Assembly: GCA_024734555.1 (NCBI GenBank)
Contig: JANPWX010000126.1
Location: 2,508,441-2,572,440, forward strand
DNA from: Trochalopteron elliotii
Taxonomy: Eukaryota > Chordata > Aves > Passeriformes > Leiothrichidae
Direction: 5' to 3'
Length of the DNA: 64,000 nt
Shown: in pieces, positions 24,750 to 37,629 of the stretch
How positions within the stretch are numbered: position 1 is the first letter of the stretch
Layout: the number at the start of each line of letters is the position of its first letter
Translations under genes and position numbers: made by a program
The notes under the pieces: model-generated
What the model saw: the letters and a program-made list of their open reading frames with translations, nothing else
Database searches by the model: none
Told to the model about the DNA's origin: nothing

Positions 24750-27700
24750 GCAAGGCAATTCTGCACTGGGGCCTGGGAGCAGCCCAGACACTCCTGCCAT
24801 CATTTTTCAGCCCTCCATGCTATTCTGCATCCTCACCACACCACTCTGTTTCTTGATGAAAAGATGTGAGCAAGAAAATGAGGAATTTCTCCTTTTTCAT
24901 TACTTTTCCCAAGTCCCTATTTTACAGCTTGCCAACTCCCTTGCTGTACATCTACATGCAGGTTCCTCTCTTATATCTCACTTTACATGGTTAATTGTGT
25001 TTGTATTCTCCACAGGGTTCCTGGCATTTACAGCACACTGTGAGGTCACTGATTTGCCACTGTGTTTTCAGAAACCTGCCTCACCATCCCCATGTAAAAC
25101 TGAAAACGAGTAGAAAGTGAGAAAGCAGCAGTTTGCAGGAACACTCACGATGAAAGGGTAAACAAGATCTTACACAGCCCCGTGCCTGGGCTTGCATCCA
25201 AACACAGTGTGTTACAGCCTTAATAGAAAGGGATGGCTGTGAGATGCATTTCATTCTCGCTGCATGCACTCTGCTAGTGAATACTCTGATCACCACACAC
25301 TAACTGTGTGTTGTGCACAAATCCTGCAGGAACCTGCTGGTGGAATAAATCCTCTGCCCACAATTACAGTATGCCCCTGTGCCAGTTTTTGCACGTCAAG
25401 CAGCCACAGCTCAGCCATGTGTGTTTCTAGAGCAGCAAATCCATGAGGTCCAGTACCAGCAAGTGGTATTTGGAGGGTGCAAAATTGCTGGGAAATTTAA
25501 TCTAATTTCATTTCTTTAAAATATTCCTTCAGGTCCAGTCTGGTTCCTAGTGAATATCTATCTCATGGACTGATAGAGCACTGTCCAAGTGACTCCCATT
25601 TTGTTGCCACTGTAAGATCAATCCCCAAATGATGTCCCTCTCCTTCTCACACCAACACACTGCCTATACTTGCAGAGTGAAACTCTTTTATGGAGAAGTA
25701 ATTTTTCCAAGTGCAAAGCTGCCATACACAGAGGATACGTGTGGCTGAAATCTGCACAATTCACAAACTAAACTGGAAATTTCAGGGTCCAGTTCTTTAT
25801 TACTCTCTTCATACCCTTGCTTTGGCTGTAAGAGATCAGCCAGCTGAATTGGTAATTCTGATCACTCTCTGTGCGAAGGTGTAAACAGAAACACAAGTCA
25901 CTTACATGCAAGGAAGAGTCAGTTCCTTATTTTTCCATACTAGGAACAGTAGTGTCCTACATGGAAAGTGCTGCAAAGCTCGATGGCTTTAGACAACTCT
26001 AAGCTTAAGACACTTTCTAGTATATGTTATGCCTGATTTCCCAAATGGTTGCACCACTCCCCACCAGCCTCTCTCCACTGACTTTGGTGAGACCTGCTAA
26101 CCCACACTGCAAGCCAGCACCATGACAGGGTGAGCCAGGGCCACTGAGAGTCTGGAAACTGCTGTGAAGCTGCAAGTGCTGTGTCTGGCCATCCTTACAA
26201 AACCTGGTGTTCTGCTCAGGAGTCTGTGCAGCAAGGGATTCACTGTTTGTTCAGCACTGCATCACCTGTGCCATACCACCACTTCTCCTTGGGTTACATT
26301 TTCAAGGAGTTGGGAAAAGTGCATTAAAAACCCTGCCATTGTCCTGCACTGCTGTTAATATATGAAGAGCTTTCTGAGTCTCCCTGCTGCGAAGCTCAGC
26401 TCTGGTCTAGCAGGAATCCCATCCTGTTCAACACCTTATTTTGCTTCTGTATCCAAGTTTCTGAGTTTCTGGATACTAAATGAATACAGTGTACCCCCCT
26501 TTTGATATTAAGTGGCCTCTGCACGCCCAGGTCTTGGGTGTCACGCTGAGAGCTAAGAAAATCAGAAGACATCAGGAAAAAAAAAAAAGAATATCAACAT
26601 TGTTAGGGTAATAACTCATTTGCCAGAGTGACATCAAGAAATACAACACACCCCTCAGTGTGTCATGCTCCAGTTTCAAGAAGATTCATTGCCGTGGATG
26701 TTGAGGTGGAATGCAGGAATGGGTGTCAGATACAAAACACAGGTACCATCATACAGGGTGTTTGCACACATTAAACATTGAAATGTTCCATTTGGAAGTG
26801 ACTGGAAGTTCTCCTTTCACAGATTTGGAGTTGCTGTATGAAATGACATGAAACCCACCAAGTTTACGTTCATATTAAAAAAAAAAACCAAAAAAAACCA
26901 ACAAAAAAACCATGAACAGATGGCACCTTGTCTTTCTGGCAGCGTCAGCAGGTTGGACAAGGATTAAGCAGGTAAGATGAGTGGAACAGAGGCTCCATGG
27001 CTGCCACTCATAGAGCTCCCCTGCTAGAACTGACTTGAACAGAACTATGATTCTTTCTGAACAAACCACAGCCCTCTCCTGTCCCCTCCATGCCCACTCT
27101 CTCTGTCAGGCCTGCAGCTCATTAGTGGGGCAGCACGGGATTCCTGCATTGTCACTCTGCATTTGGCACCTTGGAATTGGAAAATTCCTTCATTCAGCTC
27201 TGTCAGCCCAGCACCCAACTAGCAAGTCAATCATGAAAATGAGTTCTTTTGGAAACACGGTGTGGGGTGAGAGGAGGCAGGAAGTTAATGAGTAGTGAAC
27301 ACTGAATGCAGCTAAGGAAGATGTTCACAGGTAGGATCCCACAAGCCTGTAAATCAAGTTCTCTGTCCAATCTGCTACTGTAACTGTGCATCTGGCGTTG
27401 AACACTGGTGTGTAACAATGAGCACCAGCTCTGCAGGGCAAGGCTGCAAATCCTCAGCTTCTGTGCAATGGCTCTTCCCCTGCACTTGATATCATCGTCA
27501 AGTAATCATATTTTAATGAGGGAGTAGAACATGCTAATTGTTTTTCTTCTGCTATTCTACATGGCTGCAAATTAAAGGGACACCAGGGAAGCAAGAATGA
27601 CAGCCCTGTGTTTTAGGACGGTGCACACTTGCTCAATACAGCTTGTGTGTTTTGTCACAGCCGCTTCATTTGTACAATGTGCTTTGTAGTCTATGGCTCA

Positions 27701-30560
27701 TAACAAAAAAATAGATGGATTGCTTTTGTCATTGTGGCACCAGACTGGTGAGGAAAATACTAATGGATTTGGTAGCTTAAAGTGAGTATACATCAGGAAG
27801 CTATGGCATTTTCATTTTATCTTAACAGCACATTCCCTGAGACTACCTGGAGAAAAGCTGCTAGATGCCAACTACACTCCCATATTTTAAAAAGAATTGC
27901 AAAAATGTAAAAATAATTCTAAGACTAGTTGCTAGGTACAATTCTGCTGCATAACTAATGTAAATTTGTCTTCTATTATAAAGGAAATATTTGGTTCTGT
28001 AAGGTCTGACTCCTGTTTCAACAGGTCTGCAACTGATATTCTGGGACACATTTTAGAATTGTCTAACAAAAACTGCTTGGAATTTGGTAAATCCTGACAA
28101 TTAAACAAATTCTTGCATTTCAGCTAAGACTTTCCTCCCATGCACTGAGTCCTTGGCACACCTCAGGCACTGCAGTACCTTCCTGTCAGGGCTCTCTGGT
28201 GCTTGCAGAGCTCTTAAAAATGGATTCCAGCTTGAAGCAAAATTTCTGTTGACTGGTAACTTGTCACTAGCACATGGTGGTGGCACCTTGTCTGAACAGC
28301 AAACTGAAGGCTGGCTGCTTGCAGGACTGCAAGCAAGTGAAAAATAACATTGCTGTGATTTTTATTTCTATGTCCAGGATAAGACAAGGGAAAGAGACAG
28401 GAGGTTTGAAAAAAAAGTCCCTATAAATATTGGCAATTATTTTAAAAAATTAATTCTTATTACCCAGTAAAACCTTGCTGTCATGTATGACACTAAACGT
28501 TTGAACAAGTGAATTTTCACACTGCACAGAAGGATTTAGCACTTTCTTACTTTCTGGGAAAGTTTTTTAGCAAAGCCAGCAGGCTGGGGCTGAGTACTGG
28601 CATGATGGATCTTTTTAGAAATAACTGTTAAAAGAAACTGTGTTCTGCAAGTCCAACCCTTTTACAGGGGAACAAGGACAGCAATGTGTGAGCACTGCTG
28701 TGTGCTGTAGTGTGGTTTTGTGCCTCACGTTGGCGGAAAAAACAAGTCGATGGTGGCACAATTTGTAAAGCAATTACTGCTCCTGGAATTGATAGTCTGG
28801 TGCTGCTAACTGGGGTCTAACGGAATCAGGTGTTTGATGGCAGCACTGCCCAAACTAGGACAGACAGCAAATTAAGTGCTGTCCTGAACGGCAAAGAAAA
28901 TATGACTTTGTTTTTGCTCTAAATTAGCAACACTGTAGTTTTTATTCGGAGTTCAAAGGCTTACATAGAGACCAAAGCAGTGTGCTGCTTTGTGGTCAGT
29001 TTACATTAAAAAAAAAAGCAACAATGCTAGATTGAAAAGAAAACAAGAAGTCACTGAGTTTGCTCTTGCATGGAAAAGACCACAAACTCTGGGAGCATTT
29101 GCCACTGTGCCGTGTGACCGACCCTCCCCTGCCCGTGGATGCTGGATTACCATCAAAGCTCTTTGGGCATATGCACATGACCTCACAAAAATGTGCACCA
29201 GCAAAAATAGACTTTTTCTCAAGCCAAAAAGGGAACAGAATTTTTCATAAAAGAGACCTAAGACTTGCTCTTGTGCTAGTGATTGGATTAGGTAATGATT
29301 AATTAGATGAGGTCATCACTTTCTATGTCATATATATACAGTATTTATGGAGAATTTACTCATTCTAATTAACAGAGTAGAAATAGTTTTTTGACAAACT
29401 TAATTTTCCTGAAACTAAGAGTCTTGAATTTGTTCCACTTTTGATCTTTCTTTGGTGGCTATGTTTGCTTTACATTAAAATAACTTCTAACATTCCCATT
29501 AAGGATAATCCCTCCAGCAGCCACAGTATGACATTTCTATATTAATCTTTTAAGCATTTTAGAAAAGCAAGGTTTCATGTTTTAATAATCACAGTGTTTT
29601 TCTCTGAGGAGTTGTAAAAATTTATGGGGCTTTTCTATCCTATTTGACTTCTACATCTTTAGAGTTTGGTGCTAATGGCCCATTCAGCCTGCTTACTCTT
29701 TGACTCCTTTTTTATTTCTTTTTCATCTTCTTACAAAAGAAAAATTGCTTCCGTGCCTTACGCTGTTGCAGATGCTGTTCAAGTGGTAAGTAATTTCAAT
29801 CCAACTGGCTGAAAAAACCCCAGTTCACCCTCATCTCAGAATCACTTGGGGGTCTCCAATGTAGACATGTGCACACAAACCCTTTAACTCATAATTAAGA
29901 ACAAAATGTAACCAGTTGTTTAAAGCAGAAAAAGCAGCAACATCAACATATGTACACACATTTTTAATAGTTTATCGGCTCATCCTAAAAAAGTACATTT
30001 TCTAATATTTTATTTCATTCTTGCTTTTTTAGCAGAAAAATAAAAGTAATACTATGAACTATATTTATTATAATTATAAGATGACCATAAAAATGGCTCT
30101 CCAGTGTCCCTGGAAGCATTTTTGTCCCATACTACTCATACTTTATTCTATGCAGAGCCAGGTAAGATATTGCAACTAATAAAAATCCAGCCATGCAATC
30201 ACAGGAACAAAACAAGCAAATTCCCCACTCTGTCACTGAGATCTCTCTCACTGCTCATGCTTTCACTTCCTGAAAGCCAAAAATTCTGAGCCCTTTTGGA
30301 CAAAGTAATTTCTGATGAAGAGAGAAAACATGCCTGCCTTAAGTCAAGATTGCCTCTGGTGATTTCCATTGCTGAAATCCCTGCAGAAGAGGAGCTACAG
30401 CATCTCAATTAGGCAAGTCTCAAAGCATTTGTGGTTACAGAGAATAAAACAATATTCTCAGTTCCAACGCAAGTGGAAGACACTTAGTGAGATCAATTTC
30501 TTGTGAGACGTTTCACTTGATTTGCTCAAGAAGCAACTGTCAGAAACAGGGGCTTATTCC
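24750..30560. other. Unique intergenic sequence, no gene seen
   Basis: No coding family, tRNA or transposon body was recognised. ORFs are under 140 codons. A segment near 29,270-29,350 is AT-rich with ATTAATTAGAT and similar cores. An A-rich simple repeat lies at 26,877-26,912. Confidence 0.45.
26877..26912 (+). repeat. A-rich simple repeat with CC interruptions
   Basis: Runs of A separated by CC or C, in an (A)7-8CC pattern, over about 36 bases. Confidence 0.85.
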
Positions 30561-30567
30561 TTACTGA

Positions 30568-30587
30568 AGCCGCCACCTTGGCTGCCC
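30568..30587 (-). promoter_or_regulatory. Weak CTCF-like motif
   Basis: On the minus strand, CCAAGGTGGCGGCTTCA contains the AGGTGGCGGC core of CTCF. The five bases to its left depart from consensus. This is only a candidate. Confidence 0.25.
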
Positions 30588-30599
30588 CATAGAGAACCA

Positions 30600-33500
30600 A
30601 GGGGGTCAAAAAGGACTGAGAAGATAAAAAACAGAGCAGTCAGCAGCACATCAGAATGTGTGATAATGAAGGAGACGAATTTCAGGGTCTGGGAACACCC
30701 ACCAAGGAAAGTGTAGTAAGTAACTATAGAGGAGTGGGAAAATATAGTTTCTATTGCATATTCAAGACAGTAATTGAAGAGATAAGTGCCAAAAGATCTG
30801 CAGCATCCAGAAATTGTCAGAGTTGTCTTGCCACAGGTTCCTCAGTGATCTTATCCTGAGTGTTTCATAACAGATGGAAAGATAGCTGGAATGCATGTTT
30901 AAGAACAGACAAGGAAAAAACAACTCTGTTATGTACCAGAAGACTCAAGCCCTGCTCAAAACCAGCAAGCAAGGGCAAGGTGGCAGCTCAGTCACTATCA
31001 GCAGCATCAGCCCTGCTCAGTGCCCCAGTAGCCAGCAGGCAGATGGGGCTGCCCTCAGCACAGCTGTGATTTACTGCACACACACAAAGCTGAGTAACTT
31101 GAGTGCTCCTGGATGATTTATAGAGGCGTGGGTTGCTCATCTAAGCAGAGGAGTGGGATGCAGAAATGCTTGTGCTCTAACCAGTTTCCGATGTGGAATC
31201 CTACGGCCCAAGGCATGTCAGGTTGTTTCTCAGCCTCTGTGCAAGTTCCCAAATATCAAAGAAAAGCCCAAGCCTTTTTAGATGTGCTGTTAAAGGTTCC
31301 AGCAGAATGGAAAGAGCTTGCAGAAGAGCCCAGCTGTCCCAGTCCCTTTCCTCCTGTGTATCCAGCTCTCCCCTAATTCAGCCCCAAAGAGCGAGCAAGT
31401 ATTTGCTATGCTCAAAGGTGCAGTGATTTCTTTCAGGAACCTCTGGGAGAGGCAGTGCAGAGTATCTGTTGTGCAGGATGCAAAGGGCAGTGCTGTTGTT
31501 GTTCACTGGTTTCACAACCACACAATTCTGGTCCTTCATCACTCCAGAATCTTCCTTCAGCCCTTGTTTGTCTGAGCACTTGGAACAAATATTTACTCCT
31601 TTGTTTCTTTATGTATACAATTATGAGTGCAACATTTCTTGTTCTGCATCCTTTTTCAGTGTTTGAAAAGCCACTGAAAAATGCTACATTTTTACTGACA
31701 AGCTAAAGATATTTTTCAGCAAAGAGTATTGATGATGTCTGTTGTTTTACTCTCTATGTCAAGGTTGATGTTCAGTGCACATTTTGGGTATTACTTGGCA
31801 AATGTTATACCAATGAGTGGGGACAGCATTATGGTTTAGGACGTTGAATTTGTCACCAGAAGTTAAGGAAAAGTTGAAAATATTTTCCTCTGATTCAGCC
31901 CAGAGTCCTGCTAGGGATGCTCTTAGCCTGTGAACAGCATATGGGTGGTACTAGGTGGCCTTTTGTGTTCCCAGTCAATGATATCTGCAGTTGCCTGTCC
32001 CTGCACCATCCTGTCACCCATCACTGGTTAGAGTAGGTTAAAAGCTGCTGTAAATGATGTGCTGACCCAAGGGCAATAGAAGAGCACCAGGAATTCCACC
32101 TTTAACTGGGTTTCTGGTATGTTGGTTTTTTACTTGCGTTGTCCTTAAGCTAAAACAAGAATACTGCTGGAGATTTGTGCCTCCAAGAGAAACAGAAAGA
32201 AAAAACCCAATGCAAACACAAAAAAGAGGGAGCAGCAGAGAGTCCCCATTCCCAAGCATAACCTCTGAACTGGTACTGGAGATCTGCAAGAAAGCGCCAC
32301 TCAGCCCTCAGTGCTGATACAGACAACAATGAAACTAAAGTGCCCCAAACATTCATAACCAGCACTCTGTGTGCCCCTGGAAAAACCCCAATCTCACGTT
32401 CTTTGTCCCCTGAACTAGAGTCACCTTGCATTACACGGTAGGGAATGACTGGCCAGGCTTCCCATTGCCGCTGGCACTAATCACAGAAGATGAATATGAA
32501 CTGACCAATGGTGTTTATAACCTTGTTTAACAATGTCAGGCAGTGGGCTGGAGTCTCTCACCCTTTCACTCATATCATTCTAGTGGCTTCAGTGCAGTAA
32601 TTTCAGACTTAGCCCAGCACCACTGAAGTCAGACTCAAACAGAAAGGTGCTTTTAAGGACAGAAAAGTCCAACCGCATTTTTGAAGAGAAAAAAGAATGA
32701 GAAGTAGCAGAACCCTGAGTCAGAAGTATCAAAAACACTGATTTCCTTTGCTTTGCAGCTCAGGTGTACCCATGAAAACACCACAGTGTACTAGAGTGAG
32801 AGGGCCTGGCCTCTGAAGCACATCCTCTTGCCAGCATTAAGCAAAACATGTTTCACTCCTGTATATTATAATGAACACTTGAAAAAAATCACAGTAAATA
32901 CAGTTCATACCAAACATGAAAATATGTCTCTGGTGGTAGACAAACTTTTATCTTGGGTCACCAGTGCCCTGCTGGCACTGTAACATATTTATTTTTTAGC
33001 ATTCAGTGACCTTTGATACCAGTAACTACTGAGGCTGCCAAGCTGCCCATGGGCTCTTCCATGCCAGTCTTTATCTGCTTTGTAGGCTGGGCAGTCTGGA
33101 ATTGAACTCTGCCTGTTTGAGGAGAAGTGGGCAGGGAGGGAGCAAACCCTCTGGGGACTCTGCCCTGTCAGTGTGTGCCTGCATGTTCTGTGTGTGTGAC
33201 ACTGATTCTGAGACCTCTGATACTCAGCTAATACACACCAACGTCTGTGTGTTCAATATTCAAGGGCCCTGTAGTTTCTTTCTCTTATACAAGCTGGAGA
33301 GTGGTATTTGCATGGCTGTTGGCTTTAAAGGACAGCCTTCAGCTGGGCTACAACATATCCAGTATTCTGGTGTCCACTTTGGATGGAAAAGAGTATTTTC
33401 CTAGTTCTTGTGATTATCTTCTCTGCCACATTAATTAAAAACACTGCTGTGACCTGTCCAAAACCAGAGTGTTTCCTGGGTTTGTACTTTACCCTGGGCA

Positions 33501-33785
33501 GTGCCAGCCTTTGGGAGTTTGCACAGCCTCTACAGTTTGCTCTACTACAGTTCCATTTTTTTCAGCTAAATTCCCAAGTGGAGAGGCACGTGTCACCCTG
33601 ATCCAGCTGTCCCAGCAACAACAGGACATGGCTTACACTCACCTACAACATGTTCTCACTCACTGAGAAAATGCCAAGCTAGGCAGGGAGGAAAAGGTGC
33701 TTTTTAGTTAGACCTCCACCAACTAAATCAAGCTAAAATTACGTCTGCCCTTTGCTTAAGTGCCAGTGCTTGAGAAGCAATCTCA
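30600..33785. other. Unique intergenic sequence, no gene seen
   Basis: Short overlapping frames of 100 codons or fewer. No exon or repeat family was recognised. Confidence 0.45.
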
Positions 33786-33791
33786 TTACGT

Positions 33792-34280
33792 GTGGTAACA
33801 CGTAAGCTTAAAAGCATTCAGCTAAAACCAATCCTTCTGCTGTCCCCTGGTCACCAACTGGCAACAAGGCTCTACATTGACACCAATCTGGCAACCTGTA
33901 GAGTTTGCCCTCTATTACATTTTGCTTCTATAAGCACAGCTATTATTGGAACTGCTTACTTGACCATATTGCATGCTTTACCTCCATCTGACAATAATTC
34001 ATTCTTCCAGCTTGCAACATTAATTACTTATGCATACTATACACACTGCCTCTCTAAGTACATACACATGAAGAAAGCAAAAAGATTTTATGCACAGCTG
34101 AATTTGGTGGTGGTTTTCCTACTATTTTTACCTAACGTGAGGACAAGAAAAGATTTTTATGACTTGAAAGTCATCACCAGAAATAGTCAGGAATGCAGCA
34201 TATCAACAAATACTGGCTGGCTCTGTGGGTTATTACAGAAAACACAAAATATACCTCTGAGTGACTATGCTGCCCAATAA
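33792..34280 (+). other. 162-codon chance ORF, not called as a gene
   Basis: One of the longest frames in the window that is not built from N or simple repeat. It begins at GTG rather than ATG and has an alternating hydrophobic composition. It shows no domain, no Kozak context and no promoter nearby. I judge it chance. Confidence 0.4.
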
Positions 34281-34289
34281 ACAATAGAA

Positions 34290-35165
34290 GGAAAAATTCA
34301 CTTAAATATGTATTTATGGATGGATGTGTGTACACACACATATATGTACTTATATGTAAACAAAAAAACTCCCCAAAACCATGACCAAGAAAAAGCTGGT
34401 CAAAAACATACACATGTTCTTGATGGTTAACACTGTCCTATCTGTAACATTAGAAAGATAAGACTGGAAGATGTCCTGGCACCTCAGAAATTCCCAGTCA
34501 CCACCAGCAAGGTATTGTACATCCCTCACCCCCAGGGTCAGTATCTGTAGAGCAGAGTTTTCAGCTCTCTCCTCTTGTTAGAAAGCTCAAGTCTCTTATG
34601 AGCACATGGAGCATCCTGACAGGCTGATACCTGTCCTAACACCTGTGACAAGATCCTGCAACAGGCATGATGGTCCAGCAGTGTCCTTTGCAATGTCAGC
34701 AGTGCCTTCCCATTGCTGCTGCAAGAATTTGGTCTAGGACCACCTTTGTCATTTCTCTCTCTGCCTCATGCACTGATGGTTCACAGCATCCACTGACAAA
34801 CTACTACAGAGATCTTCTGCATAAAGTTCTGTGTAGTTAATAGAGAGTCTGACATATCCCCACAACTGTTCCTCTTATCCAAAATCAAGAACCCAGAAGA
34901 GGCAGGACAGACCTCCATGCTCAGGGAATCTTCCTCTTTTCAGTGCCTGCAGAAGAACCCCTGGATTAGATTATCTTAAAAAGATGTTTAATTTTCAATT
35001 GTTAATGGTGAAGTGCATCCCACATGTATGTTTGTTTTTGTATGGAATTGCATCCCATTTCCATCACTTCCACCATCTTCCAGCTCCCCAGCCACAATAC
35101 CCTGATGCTGTTAATGATTGTGCCTCTTGACTCTTTCATCAGAACATTTCTTTGCCATTCTCCAT
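34290..35165. other. Unique sequence, possibly extending the LINE fossil
   Basis: It contains a self-complementary TGTGTGTACACACA near 34,327. No protein homology was recognised on the minus strand left of about 35,170, so the LINE may end there or be too decayed to see. Confidence 0.35.
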
Positions 35166-35171
35166 CTTAAA

Positions 35172-36040
35172 TGACAATAGATCACTAGAGTGAATATTAA
35201 ACAAGTTCAATCTTGAATTACTAGAAATCTCTATCCCAATAGCAATCTATTGGCATCTCTCCTTCCGACAACTTCTTACAATTTTACTGCTCTTGTACTA
35301 ATCCCCATCTTCTCCATCTTAATGAATAACTTCCCATGTGGCATCATATCAAATGCTTGACCAAAATCTATATAGATTAGATCTACTACATTTCCCCTGG
35401 CTTAGACAATCAGTTATCTCTGCAAAGATAAAGTGTCCAGGACACTTGGCAAAATCAGCATTGTGGTTGCATTTTATCCTGTTCATATTCTCTTGCTGGC
35501 TTTTAAAAAATATATTAAATATGTTAAATATATTTTTCTTCAAAACTTTCCTGAAAGTCTGATGTGGTCTCAAAACCGATGAACTCAGTGGCTTCCTAGA
35601 AAACTTTCTAATAATTTTAAAAAGAAAAGTATTATATCTACTATTTTCAAAACATGCAAGAACAAACTCCAACTCAAAAATTTATTTCAAATGGTTGCTA
35701 TCAATCTGGTACCTTTGGAGTTGTGGGATGAAAATTATTGGTCTCCCTCACTTGAAAATGTTAAGATATTTTAGATTTGCTTTCACCTTTTTTATGATAA
35801 CTTCCATTTCCTTCCCCTCATTGCAACCAATCATGTTGGTTTTGCTCCCTTCTTCAACTCTACTGTTCCTCTTTAAAAACTATGGTGAAACTTCATTTAG
35901 ATCTTGGGTACAAAAGTTTTTTTAATATTTTCCTTATCCACTCTTCAAAGTAGCAGCAGTTCTTTTCTTGTTCCCTGTTTATACATGGCTGAAGAAATGT
36001 TTCATTTTTGTTTTAATCTCTTTAGACATCTATTTGAGAC
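35172..36040 (-). mobile_element. Fossil CR1/L3-type LINE reverse-transcriptase fragment
   Basis: On the minus strand, about 35,390 down to 35,331 reads VVDLIYIDFGQAFD followed by MMPHGKL. This matches RT motif A of CR1/L2/L3-clade LINEs (VVYLDFSKAFDTVPHxKLL), including the catalytic-type Asp. Just upstream, in a second frame, FIFAEITDCLSQGK (35,450-35,409) fits the preceding LIxFxEEVTxxVDxGK segment, so a frameshift lies between them. Downstream, LFNIHSSDL (35,212-35,172) fits the GPLLFNIYINDL block. Several stops and frameshifts make it dead. The upstream part (35,560-36,040) is a looser match, with KEIKTKMKHFFSHV resembling the pre-RT REVKxNKKxFYKYI region. Confidence 0.75.
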
Positions 36041-36049
36041 CTATTTTTA

Positions 36050-37560
36050 GCAAATCTTTCTTTACACTGAACACTCACAGGCAGTGGGTTTGTTCATCAC
36101 TTGTTTCCCTTACTCTTATTACTCTCACACAGCCCAGTGCAGTGATGCTGTTGCACAGACTATATTAACTAGCAGGGTAAACACAGTTATACAGATGTTT
36201 TGGAGATAGGTACAGAGTGAACATATTTGCAATGAAATTCACAGGCCAACAGAAATCAAAGATCTTGTTATCATGGAAGCAGTGTTTTTATTTGATTAGA
36301 GTTGCAAAACCCTTTGCCTCAGCCCTGCCTATGCCAGAATGTCTCACAAAACGCTTCAGCTTCTAGCAACAAAAATAGTGCAAGTCTCTTCTCTTCCAAG
36401 GAAACAAAAATTTCTACCAGAATGAACAGAGGCAGAAGTGGACAAAACAGTACCTTGCACAGGCACTGAACTACTAACCTAATTTTTCAGACTTCTATCT
36501 TCTGTTGTGTTTGGTTGTGGGTTTTTTTTTGTTTTTTTGTTTTTTGTTTTTTGTTTTTTGTTTTTTTTTTCTGTTGGGTTCTAAGCTCATGATTTTGAGC
36601 AGAATCTTCACAAGGCAAAACAGTGCAGAGCTGAGGGAACCTGTGACCAGCCACAGCATAAAACTAGCTCTGAAGAGAGGACTTTTGTGGCAATTTTTGA
36701 TACTAAGGATTCAGGTTACATTTCATTTACTGTTTCTGATTTTCCTTCATTAAATGTATTTCCAAAAATACTTTCTCTCCCTTTTAAGATGTGGAAAAAT
36801 TACTTCTCAACTTTGTGTTCTATCAAGTTCTGAATTAGTAAAACAAGGAACAGATACAAGAAATTAAGACAACATTACACAAAGGTCAAAATGTAATGCT
36901 CTGTGCATCATCCACCGACTGTGGTCAAAAGACCAGAAGTAGCAGAGTGGGGAAACCAGCTAATCCAGTGAATGATGAAGGAGCTTTACTGAGGATGTAC
37001 ACTCAAGCACAGCACACTTGGAGCTAAGAGAGAAAAGATTTCCCAAATCCATCTTAGCATAAAATTGGAATCTTCTCCATGGGCACTTCTGAGTCTGTCA
37101 GACAAGACCTTCCAGACACATCCGTCTGACTGTGGAGGAATATTTCTATGGAGGGGACAGTGAAATAACTTTTTCATTTCATGAGCCATCCCCAGGTATT
37201 CTGATACTATTCAAGCACAGTTTCCAGGGTCATTGCAAAGCCTCACACGATGCCTCTTTCAGTTCTAGCCCGACATTCTAGCCCTCAGCATTTTTCGCGG
37301 AGCTGTCAGGACTACCCCACTGCAGAGGAGTGCAAACCTCTGCTAAGAAACTTTGTTTCAATATATTTTTAGAGGTAAATCATTATCTATTCTTGAGGAG
37401 CAGGCAGGTTACTCCTTGCTTTAACCTTGCTTTCAGACATAAGCCCAAAACTGGCATTCTCTGCCCTGTACATTTTGCTTAGTTCCTTGAATTGCAGTTT
37501 TTCGCTTTTCACGTGAGCTTTTCTGCCCAGCTCTACCCATCGGTTCGCTACTGTAAACAA
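36050..37560. other. Unique intergenic sequence, no gene seen
   Basis: No gene or transposon was recognised apart from the T-rich tract at 36,522-36,571. Confidence 0.45.
36522..36571 (+). repeat. (GTTTTTT)n simple repeat
   Basis: T-runs of six to ten are separated by single G residues, roughly a seven-base period over 50 bases. Confidence 0.9.
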
Positions 37561-37567
37561 CTGTTTG

Positions 37568-37585
37568 CCTGCTAGATGGCACTGG
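37568..37585 (+). promoter_or_regulatory. CTCF-like motif, first of a pair
   Basis: CCTGCTAGATGGCACTGG has the AGATGGCACT core (37574-37583) of the CTCF consensus. A second core in the same orientation follows 39 bases later, about 3.4 kb upstream of the main promoter. Confidence 0.5.
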
Positions 37586-37607
37586 CCATCCACCGGCGCT
37601 GGGACTG

Positions 37608-37625
37608 AAGGCAGGTGGCACTGAA
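37608..37625 (+). promoter_or_regulatory. CTCF-like motif, second of a pair
   Basis: AGGTGGCACT (37613-37622) repeats the CTCF core on the same strand as the site at 37574. Its left flank (GAAGGC) is a poorer match than the first site's. Confidence 0.4.
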
Positions 37626-37629
37626 GAGC

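Noticed and set aside
31945..31962. CTCF-like ACTAGGTGGCC
   Set aside because: The positions after GGC do not fit the CTCF consensus, so the match is weak.
33792..34280. 162-codon plus-strand ORF
   Set aside because: It starts at GTG, has no domain, promoter or splice context, and a frame of this length can arise by chance in 64 kb.
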